A stretch of DNA of 64,000 bases from Halichondria panicea (lineage: Eukaryota > Porifera > Demospongiae > Suberitida > Halichondriidae), in contig NC_087387.1 of NCBI RefSeq assembly GCF_963675165.1, positions 2,965,501 to 3,029,500 of the forward strand, written 5' to 3'. Positions 1-10,744 of this stretch are shown here, piece by piece. The notes under the pieces were generated by a model. The model was not told where the DNA came from, did no database searches, and worked only from the letters and a program-made list of their open reading frames with translations. The position numbers and the translations under genes were made by a program. Each line of letters begins with the position of its first letter. The stretch's first letter is position 1.

Positions 1-2111
1 CTGCTCGTGCTGGTTATCTGAGAATAGTGAAATTTTTAACTAAAACTATGAACTGCAATCCTCTTTGCTGTGACAAGAGTGGTGCTACTCCCCTACACTT
101 TGCAATGAAGAGTGGAAACTTGAAAATATGTGATTTTTTGGTCAAAGAGTTGAAGTGTGACCCAATTGTTCAAGATTTTAATGGGGAAACTCCACTGTGG
201 CATATTCTTAAAGCTTTTAAACTTGGTCACACTAAATTAAAGTACTTGATTCATGAGCTGAAATGTGATCCAGCAATTCCAAGAAAAGATGGGAGCAATG
301 TATTACATCTTGTGGCACAAAACGGTGATTTTGATACTCTGAAATTTCTTTCTTCAGTGTCTCAAATGAAAATGTTTATTTGTAATGATGCTTGTGTAAC
401 ACCTCTTCACATTGCTTGCGAATGTAGTCACTTAAATATTATAGAATTTCTATCTGAAAATCTACGTAGAAGAACAATTTCTGAAGTAGTTGATCAAAAC
501 AGGCTTTCACCACTACATTATGCTGTTAAAGGTGGGCATTTAGATGCGGTTAAAATGCTAGTGCTGGACAAATCACATAATCCCTATTGTTTCGATCTTA
601 CTGGAAATACTCCATTTCACTTAGCCACACAATTGGGCCATTTAGAAATTGTTCAGTGGTTTTTCTCAGGCTTGTCACTAGATCCTAATATTTGTACGAA
701 CAATATATTGGGCTTCACTCCACTGCATATTGCGTGTTTTAATGACAATGAAAAATTAGTAAGATATTTCATTGACCTCCCTACTTGTGATATGTTTATG
801 AGAAGCCGAGTGAAAGGTATGACAGGTCTGCATATTGCTGCTCAAGGAGGTCACGCTAAAATACTTAAATTGTTGACAGCTATACCTAACTGTGATCTAT
901 TATGCAAGTCCTTTAATGGTTTTACTGCTTTGCAACTCGCTGTCGATCTCGGGAATTTTGAATGTACAGTAATGTTAGCTTCAGCACTTAAACTGCAAGG
1001 GAAACAGCTTCTAAATGTTGACATGGTCAGTCAAACAGGACTTACTATTTTGCACTCAGCGTGCTATCAAAAAAATGTTAAAATTGTCAAATATCTGTTA
1101 AATGAGATTGATGAAGATTTTGTTCAAATAACTGACGAAATTAATAAGACCCCTCTATTCAGTGCTGTTCATGCTAATAATACTGAAGTATTTGACTACC
1201 TCATCAACAAGAATCCTCGAAGTGTGCATTCACAAGATATTCATGGAAACACAGTTCTGCACATAGCAGCATTTGAAGGCCATTCGAACATTGCTGAGAC
1301 AATTATGTTGGACCATGCTGTGGATCCACTCTTACAAAATTACGTTGGAACAACACCCCTTCATCTAGCATGTGCCAATGGAAACAAACCTCTAGTAACA
1401 TTTCTAAATTCCTTTGATGGAGTATTGGACATTCAGGGCATAAATCACCACACGCCACTTCATACTGCTGCTTTAGAGGGTCATCTGCACATTATCAAGA
1501 TATTAGTAGCACATAAACAATTTGACCATGGTCATTTCTTCCGTTTGGATGGTGAGGGTAGTATACCATGTTACTTGGCGGCTTATCAAGGTTTCATACA
1601 TAATGTAAATTTCATTGTTGAATATTGTTTGCAGAATCAGCCGTTTGCAATTGCTTTACATATGGAAAAGATTAAAATGTTTCTTGATATTGCAAAAATA
1701 AAAGGACGAATATGCACGCAAAAATTGCTTGCACACAGGGCTGCTGAAAAGCGATACGTAAGTGCCCTTGATTATTTTTTCAAGGAAGAGTCGTACAATC
1801 CGAATTGTAGAGACTCATTACGAAGAACCCCGCTTCACTATGCTGCAATGACTTATAAGAATGAAAGGTGCCTACAATTTCTTCTGGACGCTGGATCCAA
1901 CTTAATGGCAGAAGATGTATTTCACAATCAACCTATTCACTATGCTGTTGCCCTTGGACACATAGTTAATGCTAGACATCTTTTACTCAAATATGAAAAA
2001 CTGAGTCCTTCTAGAACCAGAGGAATTCTCGGTATGAGCTTACTGGATATCGCTAGAGCTGGAGGACACTCAAATGTCTATCAAGAATTGTTGTATAGTG
2101 ACAGTAATTAA
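1..2111 (+). CDS. Ankyrin-repeat protein, 3' part (5' end outside window)
   Basis: The frame is open from the first base of the window to the TAA at 2109-2111, about 702 codons. The first possible initiator in frame is a GTG at 27, but the codons before it already read as ankyrin sequence (ARAGYLRIV), so the true start lies upstream. The product is almost entirely ankyrin repeats of about 33-35 residues, with TPLH, LHIAA, LHYA and GH-linker motifs recurring to the end. Ankyrin repeats are protein-binding scaffolds. No kinase, death or membrane domain is visible here. The last repeats contain NCRDSLRRTPLHYAAM, nearly identical to the same position in the next gene (8315-8400), so the two are tandem paralogues. 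The partner and role are unknown. Whether this copy also carries Sema-like exons upstream cannot be seen. Confidence 0.9.
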   Translation, partial: ARAGYLRIVKFLTKTMNCNPLCCDKSGATPLHFAMKSGNLKICDFLVKELKCDPIVQDFNGETPLWHILKAFKLGHTKLKYLIHELKCDPAIPRKDGSNVLHLVAQNGDFDTLKFLSSVSQMKMFICNDACVTPLHIACECSHLNIIEFLSENLRRRTISEVVDQNRLSPLHYAVKGGHLDAVKMLVLDKSHNPYCFDLTGNTPFHLATQLGHLEIVQWFFSGLSLDPNICTNNILGFTPLHIACFNDNEKLVRYFIDLPTCDMFMRSRVKGMTGLHIAAQGGHAKILKLLTAIPNCDLLCKSFNGFTALQLAVDLGNFECTVMLASALKLQGKQLLNVDMVSQTGLTILHSACYQKNVKIVKYLLNEIDEDFVQITDEINKTPLFSAVHANNTEVFDYLINKNPRSVHSQDIHGNTVLHIAAFEGHSNIAETIMLDHAVDPLLQNYVGTTPLHLACANGNKPLVTFLNSFDGVLDIQGINHHTPLHTAALEGHLHIIKILVAHKQFDHGHFFRLDGEGSIPCYLAAYQGFIHNVNFIVEYCLQNQPFAIALHMEKIKMFLDIAKIKGRICTQKLLAHRAAEKRYVSALDYFFKEESYNPNCRDSLRRTPLHYAAMTYKNERCLQFLLDAGSNLMAEDVFHNQPIHYAVALGHIVNARHLLLKYEKLSPSRTRGILGMSLLDIARAGGHSNVYQELLYSDSN

Positions 2112-2628
2112 GTTTGTAGAGTCACGTAATCAAGTTGTTCTAATTAGAGCTATTATTATACATGCATCAAATGGTAGAGAGTTGTGCCATTTGTATAGTG
2201 TTCACCTTATTTTTTTGTACAATGTCATGTCATGATTGCACTTAGATTAACTATTTCCTGTGGTTAACTTTACCTTGTGCTGTTCATATACTATTGTATG
2301 AGTTCTGTTGATTAGTGTATAGTTGTTCTTTGTTCCTTTTGTGCCTAGCTATATGGACCCGCTCCAGGCGGCTCTCTTGTGTATGGGAGCCTCTGCTCCA
2401 CTGCCTTTTGTCTTCATCTTGTACTTTTATATTAGTCTAATGCCTCAACTCAAAATTAATGTCTGCATGAGAACTTTTTGCTTACCTGTGGTGTAGCTCA
2501 AAGGAGTTTGAAAGCCCTGATAAATTATGCTCCATGCAATGTCCATATTAATTTTGGTAAAGATCATTACATTAATTAAGTTTTGAATAACTCATGGCAA
2601 GAATGGCTGGATGTGAACATTATGGATC

Positions 2629-2771
2629 CAGAGGAGGTCCGACAGGCGCGGTGCAGCTCAAGTAATTAGCCTTTGATTACTCTCAGCAAAAACGTACGAC
2701 GTGGGCAGATAATTATTGCTCAATCAAAGGCTAATTGCTTGAGCTGCACCACGCCTGTTGTACCTCCTCTG
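2629..2771. mobile_element. Mutator-like MITE with 9-bp target duplication
   Basis: This 143-bp element has long terminal inverted repeats. The left end starts CAGAGGAGGTCCGACAGGCG and the right end is its imperfect reverse complement, ending ACCTCCTCTG. The pairing continues inward through GTGCAGCTCAAG / CTTGAGCTGCAC and AGCCTTTGATT / AATCAAAGGCT. It is flanked by a perfect 9-bp direct repeat, TTATGGATC (2620-2628 and 2772-2780). Nine-base target duplications are typical of the Mutator superfamily. It has no coding capacity. Related ends occur at 63352-63500 and, more diverged, at 11301-11446. Confidence 0.85.
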
Positions 2772-3247
2772 TTATGGATCAGTTCAAGTCAGCAACTGTG
2801 AATCATCAGCAACTGAGAATCATGATAATTAATTTAATTAATTATGCCTAGTGTCAGTTGTGTGCTGGTTTATGGCTACGTCTCACTTCTTTAATTTCTC
2901 TATAGAGAAATTATAGATAATTTATTTTATGTCACATTTTTTGGGAATAACCTTACATTTTTCAAGAATTTATCAGGGCCTAACTGTTACCTCATGGAAC
3001 CATAGATTAGATGGAACACATTAGCCTTGTTGTCTCTAAAAAAACACTATAGGCCGCCAACTTAATTCGTTCTAAATCCGCCTAGAATCAAGGCTAGGAA
3101 CACATGTGAAACTACGCAGTGGTATAATTCCAAAGAATCGAACACATGATTATGAAAACATTCTCATAAACAATTTGGATCTACTGTATAGCAGGTACTT
3201 TAGGGGGATTAATTAAAATTAAAATTACAAAAATTAGTCATTACATT

Positions 3248-3341
3248 AGGGTCGATTTTTAGCCGCGGCTATTTTCTGAAATGTGACTATTCCGGCCAAG
3301 CTGCAGTCCCAAGAGTGGTCAGATTAACGAGAGGTCTACTG
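3248..3341 (-). mobile_element. End fragment of a Tigger/pogo-like element
   Basis: The segment is the reverse complement of the first ~95 bp of the element at 31156. It shares the TTTTAGCCGCGGCTATTTTC core, the GGCC..GCTGCA.TCCCAAG block and the terminal CGAGAGGTCTACTG followed by TA. Only one end is recognised here, so it is a solo end or a strongly decayed copy. Confidence 0.7.
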
Positions 3342-3848
3342 TATATACAGGAAGCACAATGGATAGACCACACCCACTCATACATATATTATATAGATCT
3401 CAGGCTAATTATAACTGCAGAGATTACATACACACGTTCTACTTGTAGGAGCTTGTTCTAGATACAATTTTCCTTATACAAAGACTCCTTCCATGCCATT
3501 ACTAGTGGTGGAATCCATAAAGACTGAATGCACAAAGTAAATCAAAATCAGAAACAGTTCTTAAACAATACTAGGTGCATTAGAGGCAATTTGAGGCCAC
3601 AAGTCTGCACACTCTTTTACCACAGGACCCGTCACTGTGCTCCCTATGGGACAGGAAAAAAAACTCTTTTACAATAATGAGAGTAACATGCAATTAAGAA
3701 CAGGTGTTGTACGTAGGAATGCAGAGTCGATCTGATTGTGAATGATTGCCTGAATGCATGTATGCACAATAGCTAGTCAGAAACAACTGGTCGGATTAGC
3801 GCAAGTCAGCAGGCACATCCTTTCAGGGTATGTGATGCATGATGCATG

Positions 3849-4077
3849 CAGTGGCGGATCCAGACAGGTTCCATGGGTTCCATGGGTTCCATGGAACCCC
3901 CCTTTCACACAAGAACACACTGGAGATCAACTTACCAAGCTAGCAACTCAGCTTGAATGAAGGCTGATTTCATAAATTGATATGTGGGCAGGGCTCTCTA
4001 ATGCGCATGCTCATTGCTTAGGAAAAGTGATGAACTGTTTTGGAACCTCCCTCTCAACATTCCTAGATCTGCCACTG
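3849..4077. mobile_element. hAT-like MITE with 5-bp target duplication
   Basis: This 229-bp element starts CAGTGGCGGATCCAG and ends with the imperfect complement CTAGATCTGCCACTG. It is flanked by the direct repeat GCATG (3844-3848 and 4078-4082). Ends of the form CAGTGGCGGATC are common in hAT-type elements; the 5-bp duplication is shorter than the usual 8, so the superfamily is tentative. The left end also holds three tandem copies of GGTTCCATG (3878-3895). Confidence 0.65.
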
Positions 4078-5026
4078 GCATGGTTGTTAGGATTCTTGGT
4101 TAACCGTGGTCAATTGCAAAACAGCAAATCCGTTTATTGGTCACCTTTCTATTGGCCCGTTGAGCTGTGGTGTTGTGGTTGACTAAGCGGGTTAACGACC
4201 AGCTGTTTAATACTTGCAGGTGCTTAGCCTGTGCAGAGCCCGATTCTGCTGGTACAGCCGACTAACTGTTTGAACCAGTGGTAAGTGAATGTGAACAAAA
4301 TCAATCTGGACTTTTAGCTAGCATACATTACTATCCATTGCATTATCTCATTAAATAATTATCAGTCAGAGCCTCCCTGTTACTCTAGTGCCCAAGGGTG
4401 GTAGATGGTCAGAGATACACCACACCTTTAATCCCCTAACTGCGTTCGTGTAAACGGCTCTTATCCGAGTTCTAAATAATAGTTATAGGCTGAGTCCACA
4501 AGTATACGGTTTTTCCGTATACGGATTTCTGTCTTCTAATATACGGTTATACGGAATTAACACGGATATACATGTAGCTCTAAAAGACTAGAAAAACAAC
4601 CCGATTGAGTAATTGAGGGGACGATCGAACTAATCATTATATCACCATTCACGAGCTCTTCCAATACATAATTTATTTATCACAATAATTATTCATGAAC
4701 AATAATTATGTTTACATTAGCCAGAATTTCTTCCTGTGTGAATGACAGTGCCTGTGTTTTTCTCTCCTACAGTTACGAGGTGAGGCAGACAAGAGGCAAG
4801 TAAGTGGAGCAAGTGTGGGACTGCAGCACAACCTGCATGGGACTGCTGTAGTGACTCTTTACACTAAATACCAGTGAAACTCTCTCTAGTTCTCTGTGTA
4901 ATTATGTGTCTAATATGTGTTTAATTATTTGTCTGCAAGGTGAGTACTGTGTAGTGCATTGAGTACACGTAGTAACGATCAGTAAAAGTGATAGGGTTAG
5001 CTGATTGTAGTTATAATTATGAGCAG

Positions 5027-8000
5027 GAACATCGAGTGATATTCCATTCCATTACAATGAGATTCAAGACACATTCTTTGGTCCAAGTGGCTCCTCTGAA
5101 GGAGTTGTAGAATCAGAAGAGCAGCTCTTTGCTGTGTTCAACTTAGCAAGGTTTAGACTCAGTGAAATATTTACTGCTATGTTTAGTCTGGTTACTCATA
5201 AATAATTATTAATGCTGTCCTACTCTATTATGCAGGAATGGTCCCATAGGGTCAGCTGTCTGTGTGTTCACGTTTAATACCCAAGAGGACAACAACAACA
5301 TAGCCACTGTGTACAACGGAGACTATCTCAAACATGTTTCTCAACAATGGGTGACTGAAAGCAACTACCAGCCATTCACCGTGAGTATAGATCTACTTAT
5401 CTAACTATCACAGTCATGCATTTAAATGCAATTCTCACCAATCGGTCAAGCAAAATTACTTGAATGTCATCAATCCAAAAGAATATTGTGCCTCCTTTGG
5501 GCACCTACTGCCAAGCTGCTTGCACATGTCACTATGTACAGTAGTGTATGTACACCACTCTTATCAACACACTCTCTAATGCAACAGTGTGAGCCTGGGA
5601 GCCGAAGCTTAGAAGATTCCCGTGATATTCAGCTGATAAAAGAGACGGTCACTTCGTCTAACGGACCACGCCCACTCTTGGCCAGTGAGAAGTACCTGTT
5701 TGACAAGATTGTGGTATCACAAGTCACAGCTCTCGACAACAGGACTTATGACATCGTATTTGTTGCTGCTCACTCATCAGGTTAGTATACTCAGCCATGC
5801 ACACATGAATCTCCATGTACTCTACATGTACAATCATACAGCCTCATATAAAAATCACATCTACAGTACTGCCAATCAGATATGTTTGCTCATACAGATG
5901 AGCTAGTAGTCTTGAAGGCCTCTCTCTCACAAGGCCAAGAATATCATGTGATCCACACAGGATATCGTCAAACCCAGTTGCTTATTACAGCTGTTCAGAG
6001 AGGACACTTGCACATTTTAAAATACCTTGCTATTGAATGCCATTGGGAATGTGTGGATAATTTTTATAAAAAGATATCTCTTCTAACATTTGCTATTTCT
6101 TCTGGTCACTTAAATGTTGTGCGTTTTCTGATTTCAGAGACATGTAACTTATATCATCCTGAGGATAAAAAGATTCCTCCACTTCACCTTGCTTGTTCCA
6201 GTGGACACAAACACATCGTTGAATTTTTAATAGATGAACATGGTGCAGATCCTTCTCAGATTGACCAAAAGGGAAGGTCACCACTTCATTGTGCTATTTA
6301 TTCTGGTCAATGCGAAATTGTCAAATTTCTGGCAATGAACAGTCACTATGATTTTAACAGCAAAGACCAATCAGGCCGTACCCTATTGCATTACGCTCTC
6401 CTTGGTAACAATAAAGAAATTCCTGCTTTTCTCGTGAAAGAAATGAAATGTGGTCCAAATATTTTTGATAACGAGGGAATGACTCCAATTTTTTATGCAA
6501 TTTGTTCCTTTGTTCGTATTACTCGCCTAGACAAGGACAAGACTGAAAGTTTGAACTATTTCATTAAAAACTTTGAATGTGACCCAACAATACCTTCGAA
6601 GGATGGACAAACTGCTCTTCATGTTGCAGCATACGAGGGTGATTGCGTTGCAGTGGAGTTCTTAATGCCACTGTTTAAAGATTTCAATAAAAGTGTGTTC
6701 TCCAACCCTGGACGTACACCTTTTCACAATGCTTGCTTCAAAAGTCATTTAGGTGTGACAAAATTTCTATCACAAGAGAGTGAGATAGATATTAGTTTGT
6801 TTGTTGATAAGTATCAGCGATCTCCTCTACATTATGCTGCTATGAATGGTCATTTACAAGTCATAAAGTTTCTATTTTTGTCCAAGTCACATGACCCTCA
6901 CTGCCAGGATATAAGAGGCTATACACCATATCATATAGCAACAGAAAGAGGTCACCTACAAGCTGTGAAATTGTTTTTCTCTGAATTTAAATTAGATCCT
7001 AATGTGCCTGAGACAGCTGGTTTGACATCTCTCTTATTAGCATGCAAGCATGGCTATGAAGAAATGGTGAAATATCTCGTTGGCCTTCCTACCTGTAATA
7101 TGATGTGTACCGATAAAAATGGTGGAACATGTTTACATCAAGCTGCAATGAATGGCCAATATAGGATTGTGATAATTTTGTTGGACCATTGTGATATAAT
7201 TATAACTTATCAAACATTAGATGGTTCAACTGCTTTGCATAATGCGGTTACTTCGAATAGTATAGATACGGCCAAGTTGTTGGTTTCCACGTTTAATTCG
7301 AAGCAAATTGATTTCAATATTTCTAACAAACAAGGACATACACCTCTTGATGTTGCTTGTAGAAGAGGCAGTTTGGAGATGGCTGAATTCTTACTGACTG
7401 AATCTCTGGGTAGAAAGCAATTTACAGATTGGTTTGCATTTACGACACTGCTAAGTGCTGTTGTGGGTAACAAGGTTGATATCATGAACTCTCTACTCCT
7501 AATGTATCCAAAAGCATTTTTAACCAAAGTAGACAGAAAACGCTGTGATAGTGTACTTCATGAAGCTGCTTTCCAAGGGCATATTGATGCTACAAAACTT
7601 CTAATTGAAAAATTTAAAATGGATCCCAACACTCAGAATAGTCTTGGTCTAACACCTTTACACACAGCCTGTCTTTGTGGCTATATGACCATCGCTGAAT
7701 ATTTAATTGGTTATGATAATACGTGTTGTGATATTAATGGTAAATCTGCACTTCATTATGCTGCCTCTATGGGCCATCTTCATATTGTCAAACTTTTAGT
7801 CAAAAACATGAATTGGTTTTTATTGGACGCTAATGGTGCCACACCTTGTCATTTAGCTGCATTGAACGGTTTTACATATATTGTGAACTATTTTATAGAG
7901 GAAGGTCAAGATCCATTCATGAAAGATAGTAAAGGGCATGATATGTTTTGGTATATGAACGTATCAAAGATAGAAGGAACTGTTTGCACAAAAGAATTGG

Positions 8001-8164
8001 CCCTGCATCACGCTACAGAAAATGAGTTGATTGGTGCTGTCAAATATCTCATTGAAGAAGAGTTGCATCTAGCCTCGAGACCAGCCGTTCCTTATCTGAA
8101 AGAACGCCTGGTCAAGTTCCAATGTAGCACTCGTCCAGCTGAGTCAGCGTTTTATAGCTACTAA
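5027..8164 (+). CDS. Sema-like propeller fragment fused to ankyrin repeats
   Basis: Four phase-compatible exons are seen: 5027-5150, 5236-5380, 5588-5780 and 5898 onward. The first three encode about 154 residues resembling the C-terminal half of a Sema beta-propeller: QLFAVFNLARNGPIGSAVCV, a W..E...P stretch leading into CEPGS, and FDKIVVSQVTALDNRTYDIV. The fourth exon finishes that blade (DELVVLKASLSQGQEYHVIH) and within ~10 residues runs into about 20 ankyrin repeats, with no transmembrane helix between them. Sema domains are extracellular ligand-binding propellers of semaphorins, plexins and Met, whereas ankyrin repeats are normally cytosolic, so the fusion is unusual. The amino end is not found. 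The frame ends at a TAA (8162-8164) inside a MITE inserted at 8070; about 30 C-terminal residues come from the transposon. Ankyrin coding resumes at 8306. Confidence 0.75.
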
Positions 8165-8305
8165 TGATATTCATGGGTAATACACCTTGGGCGGACCTTG
8201 TGCGGGCAATTACCGGTCCATGAAATTCCTGGACTGCTGGACAAGTGCTACATTGGAACTTGACCAGGCGTTCTTTCAGATAACGAACGGTTGGTCTCGA
8301 GGCTA
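8070..8305. mobile_element. MITE inserted in an ankyrin exon, 9-bp target duplication
   Basis: This 236-bp element has terminal inverted repeats of about 70 bp with roughly three mismatches, starting TAGCCTCGAG and ending CTCGAGGCTA. It is bounded by a perfect 9-bp direct repeat AGTTGCATC (8061-8069 and 8306-8314), the signature of Mutator-type insertion. Removing the element plus one repeat restores the ankyrin frame exactly (EEELH, then QPNCRDS). The low divergence of the two arms suggests a young insertion. It has no coding capacity of its own. Confidence 0.92.
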
Positions 8306-8658
8306 AGTTGCATCAGCCTAATTGTCGAGATTCACTGCAGAGAACCCCTCTTCACTATGCTGCAATGACTCCCAATGGTCTTGCATTGCCTCACTTAGTT
8401 GATGCTGGCTCCGATATATGCGCTGAAGATGTATTTCAAAACCTTCCTATTCACTATGCTATTGCTCTTGGTCGCCACACCTCAGTAAAGTTTTTAATCG
8501 ATAAAGGAAGTTCTTTTACAAAAAGGGGAGTTCTAGGCATGACCCCACTCGAAATAGCTACTATGATGAACAGTTCAAAGTCTAGGGAACGTTCAGAAAT
8601 TTATCAGACACTATTGGCTAGTTTATTAAAACTCGATATCTATAATAAAATTAAATGA
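8306..8658 (+). pseudogene. Severed 3' end of the Sema-ankyrin gene
   Basis: This is the continuation of the upstream ankyrin exon beyond the inserted MITE. It reads LHQPNCRDSLQRTPLHYAAM, then two or three more ankyrin repeats, to the TGA at 8656-8658. It matches the C-terminal part of the first ankyrin gene (1800-2100). It has no promoter or initiator of its own other than an internal ATG, so it is probably translated only if the MITE is spliced out or absent on the other haplotype. Confidence 0.8.
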
Positions 8659-10744
8659 ATAAGTTATGTGGATAATATACACTTGTGCTTAGTGATTGTG
8701 TACCTGTAATAACTTTTGTTTAGTAGTGTTATTAGGATAGGAACTTTAGTTAAGTATAGTGTTTATTAGCTATCTAGAATTGGCCCTCTTTTCCACCCTC
8801 TTTTGTGTCTTATGGTTACTATTTTTTTATAAAGAGGCCCTGCGCGTCTCTGTTCCTATCCTGTGCTTTGTTGCGTGTTAGTATAGATTTTATTTTTTCT
8901 ACTATATAAAAGTGTGTCTCTCTGTGATCTCTCATTATTCAAAACTCCGTCAAAGTTACTTGTTCGTTGCTTGATTACTCTAGCTAGCTAACAACTGCTG
9001 TGCATCAGATTCTTGCCAACATGTAATTACGAATTGTATCATAATTAATTAACATTTCTCTACTATAGACTGCATTATACTTTTGATTTTTCACTACCAT
9101 ATACGGGGGTAAGACCGTTAAGGATATCGCAGATTAATTTTTTTGGTGGTTGCAGCCTTGTAGCGCATGCATGCCGATATTACGGTATTTGTGGGTATAA
9201 ATTTCGCGGTACATGCTATAAGCTAATTATTCAGCGAAAAACGCGAATGTTTATTACACATGTATCCTCGAAATAATTATCTTGAATTGCCTAACTACAG
9301 TGCAAATTATGTGCATGTACTCACTTATTGAGTCCTAGCATGCAGGAGTGCATCCTGATCATAGTGAATATGCCTCATAATTATCCTAAGCTTTTCTGGA
9401 TTTGTACCATATTTGATTTGTGTGTTAATTTCTTATGATTACAGTCCATACATTTTAGTTTTATGTATTGAAAAGGGATCCGACTAGAAAAACATTTGCA
9501 ATGTAAAAAATTGCTAGGATTGGCCAGGGGAATTATGATAACCCAGACTTATAGCATCTAGCTAGAGATAAGTTCACTGTATGATATTGTGTACGATGCA
9601 CATAAATCTCTGATTTAGCTTATAGCAGACTATAAGCCACAAAAGGTATTAATCGCCTCAATTTCATTACTAGGACATGAGCAGGTTTTCTGCAGGAACA
9701 ATCCAGTTTTGCCAGATTTGATACAACACTTTCTCCCGCATTTTGTAGTCCTTTCCACACAACGGTAGAAGGAATTTAGACAAAAATGATGGCGTGTCAC
9801 TTATTAAGTATCTGAAATGTGCTATAGAGAGCCCCAAAAATGTACATGTACATGAATATGATGCTTATTTTGTGTTAAGTGTGATCAACTTTCCCCGTAC
9901 ACTTAACTTTCACATTGCGGCAAATATTTTTTGTCGGATACATTAACATTACTATGGTATAAGTGAATGGCGAAGATATCTTTTGCTCACAATAGAAGAT
10001 TGACACATTTCCATTGCTCATGCATGTAAAGTGTTGTACATAATATACATGTTTTGGATCGAGGTGAAATGATATTCTCGATATACTGTACATCTTTGTA
10101 CCAACAATTAAAGTGTTGTAAAACTATTGTTGGAAGTGGCTACATTTACATAACAACATTTGGCAAGTATTTTATTTGGTGAGCATTTGAACCGAATTGA
10201 AATATTTTTTGGTGTTCTAGGCGTTCATGGCTACCATGTCAATGCCGTGCATCCGCCACTTAGCTTTAATATTGGTAGTTTATAATTTGGCAATCTTCGG
10301 TAAAATTCACCAAATCGCCAAATTTAAACGCTTGCCGTTATACCAGAATTTGTTAAATGGACCTTGTTGATCATCCATCACAATAAGTGCAAAGTATGGT
10401 ACGTTACACTCCTATATGCTGACCCTGTATGTAAAGTGTGTTTAACAAGTATCAGGTTTGATGGGGAACACATTCAATGATCAATGTCTTGAGCATCAAA
10501 AACACAAAACACACAACTACATACCTCGCTTGCGCATGCATGCGCACTGAGGGATATTGAGCAATAATTGTAAGCAATAATTCCATGCAGGAGCTATCAA
10601 AGCTATATACACAGGACTGCATTCCTGTCATATCATTGGGCTAGCCCGTTATCGTAAGGACATAGCTTCAATCAATAAGTCGACCAAAGTATCAATTAAT
10701 GTTTCTACAAACTAACTATCGTGTGTAATTATGTGTATTGTAGT
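8659..10744. other. Intergenic region, convergent 3' ends, repeat remnants
   Basis: The region lies between the 3' ends of the ankyrin gene (+) and the large secreted repeat protein gene (-). No coding exon is recognised. Weak inverted-repeat remnants are visible: CCATATACGGGGG and ACGGTATTTGTGGG near 9098-9195, and TTTGGCAAG..TTTGGTGA against TCACCAAATCGCCAAAT near 10157-10325. The short GAACCGAATTG motif near 10190 recurs at 33175 and, altered, at 61780. Confidence 0.4.

Larger units (their letters stand above)
2112..5026. other. Intergenic region rich in transposon remnants
   Basis: No convincing gene is seen between the first ankyrin gene and the first Sema-like exon. The stretch holds a Mutator-like MITE (2629-2771), a pogo-type end fragment (3248-3341) and a hAT-like MITE (3849-4077). 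It also has a perfect 8-bp-stem hairpin at 4502-4522 (GTATACGG, loop TTTTT, CCGTATAC) followed by more copies of TATACGG. Upstream exons of the Sema-ankyrin gene may lie here. A possible short exon at 4772-4798 (acceptor CTCCTACAG, donor GTAAGT) is in the wrong phase to join the exon at 5027, so it is not annotated. Confidence 0.5.

Noticed and set aside
4221-4282. Possible degenerate PSI-like exon (LSLCRARFCWYSRL) between an acceptor TTGCAG and a donor GTAAGT
   Set aside because: Its frame has a stop before the donor, it lies upstream of the Sema-like exons rather than after them, and the similarity is weak.
4772-4798. Short exon LRGEADKRQ between CTCCTACAG and GTAAGT
   Set aside because: Its end phase does not match the next Sema-like exon at 5027, and such a short match carries no family signal.
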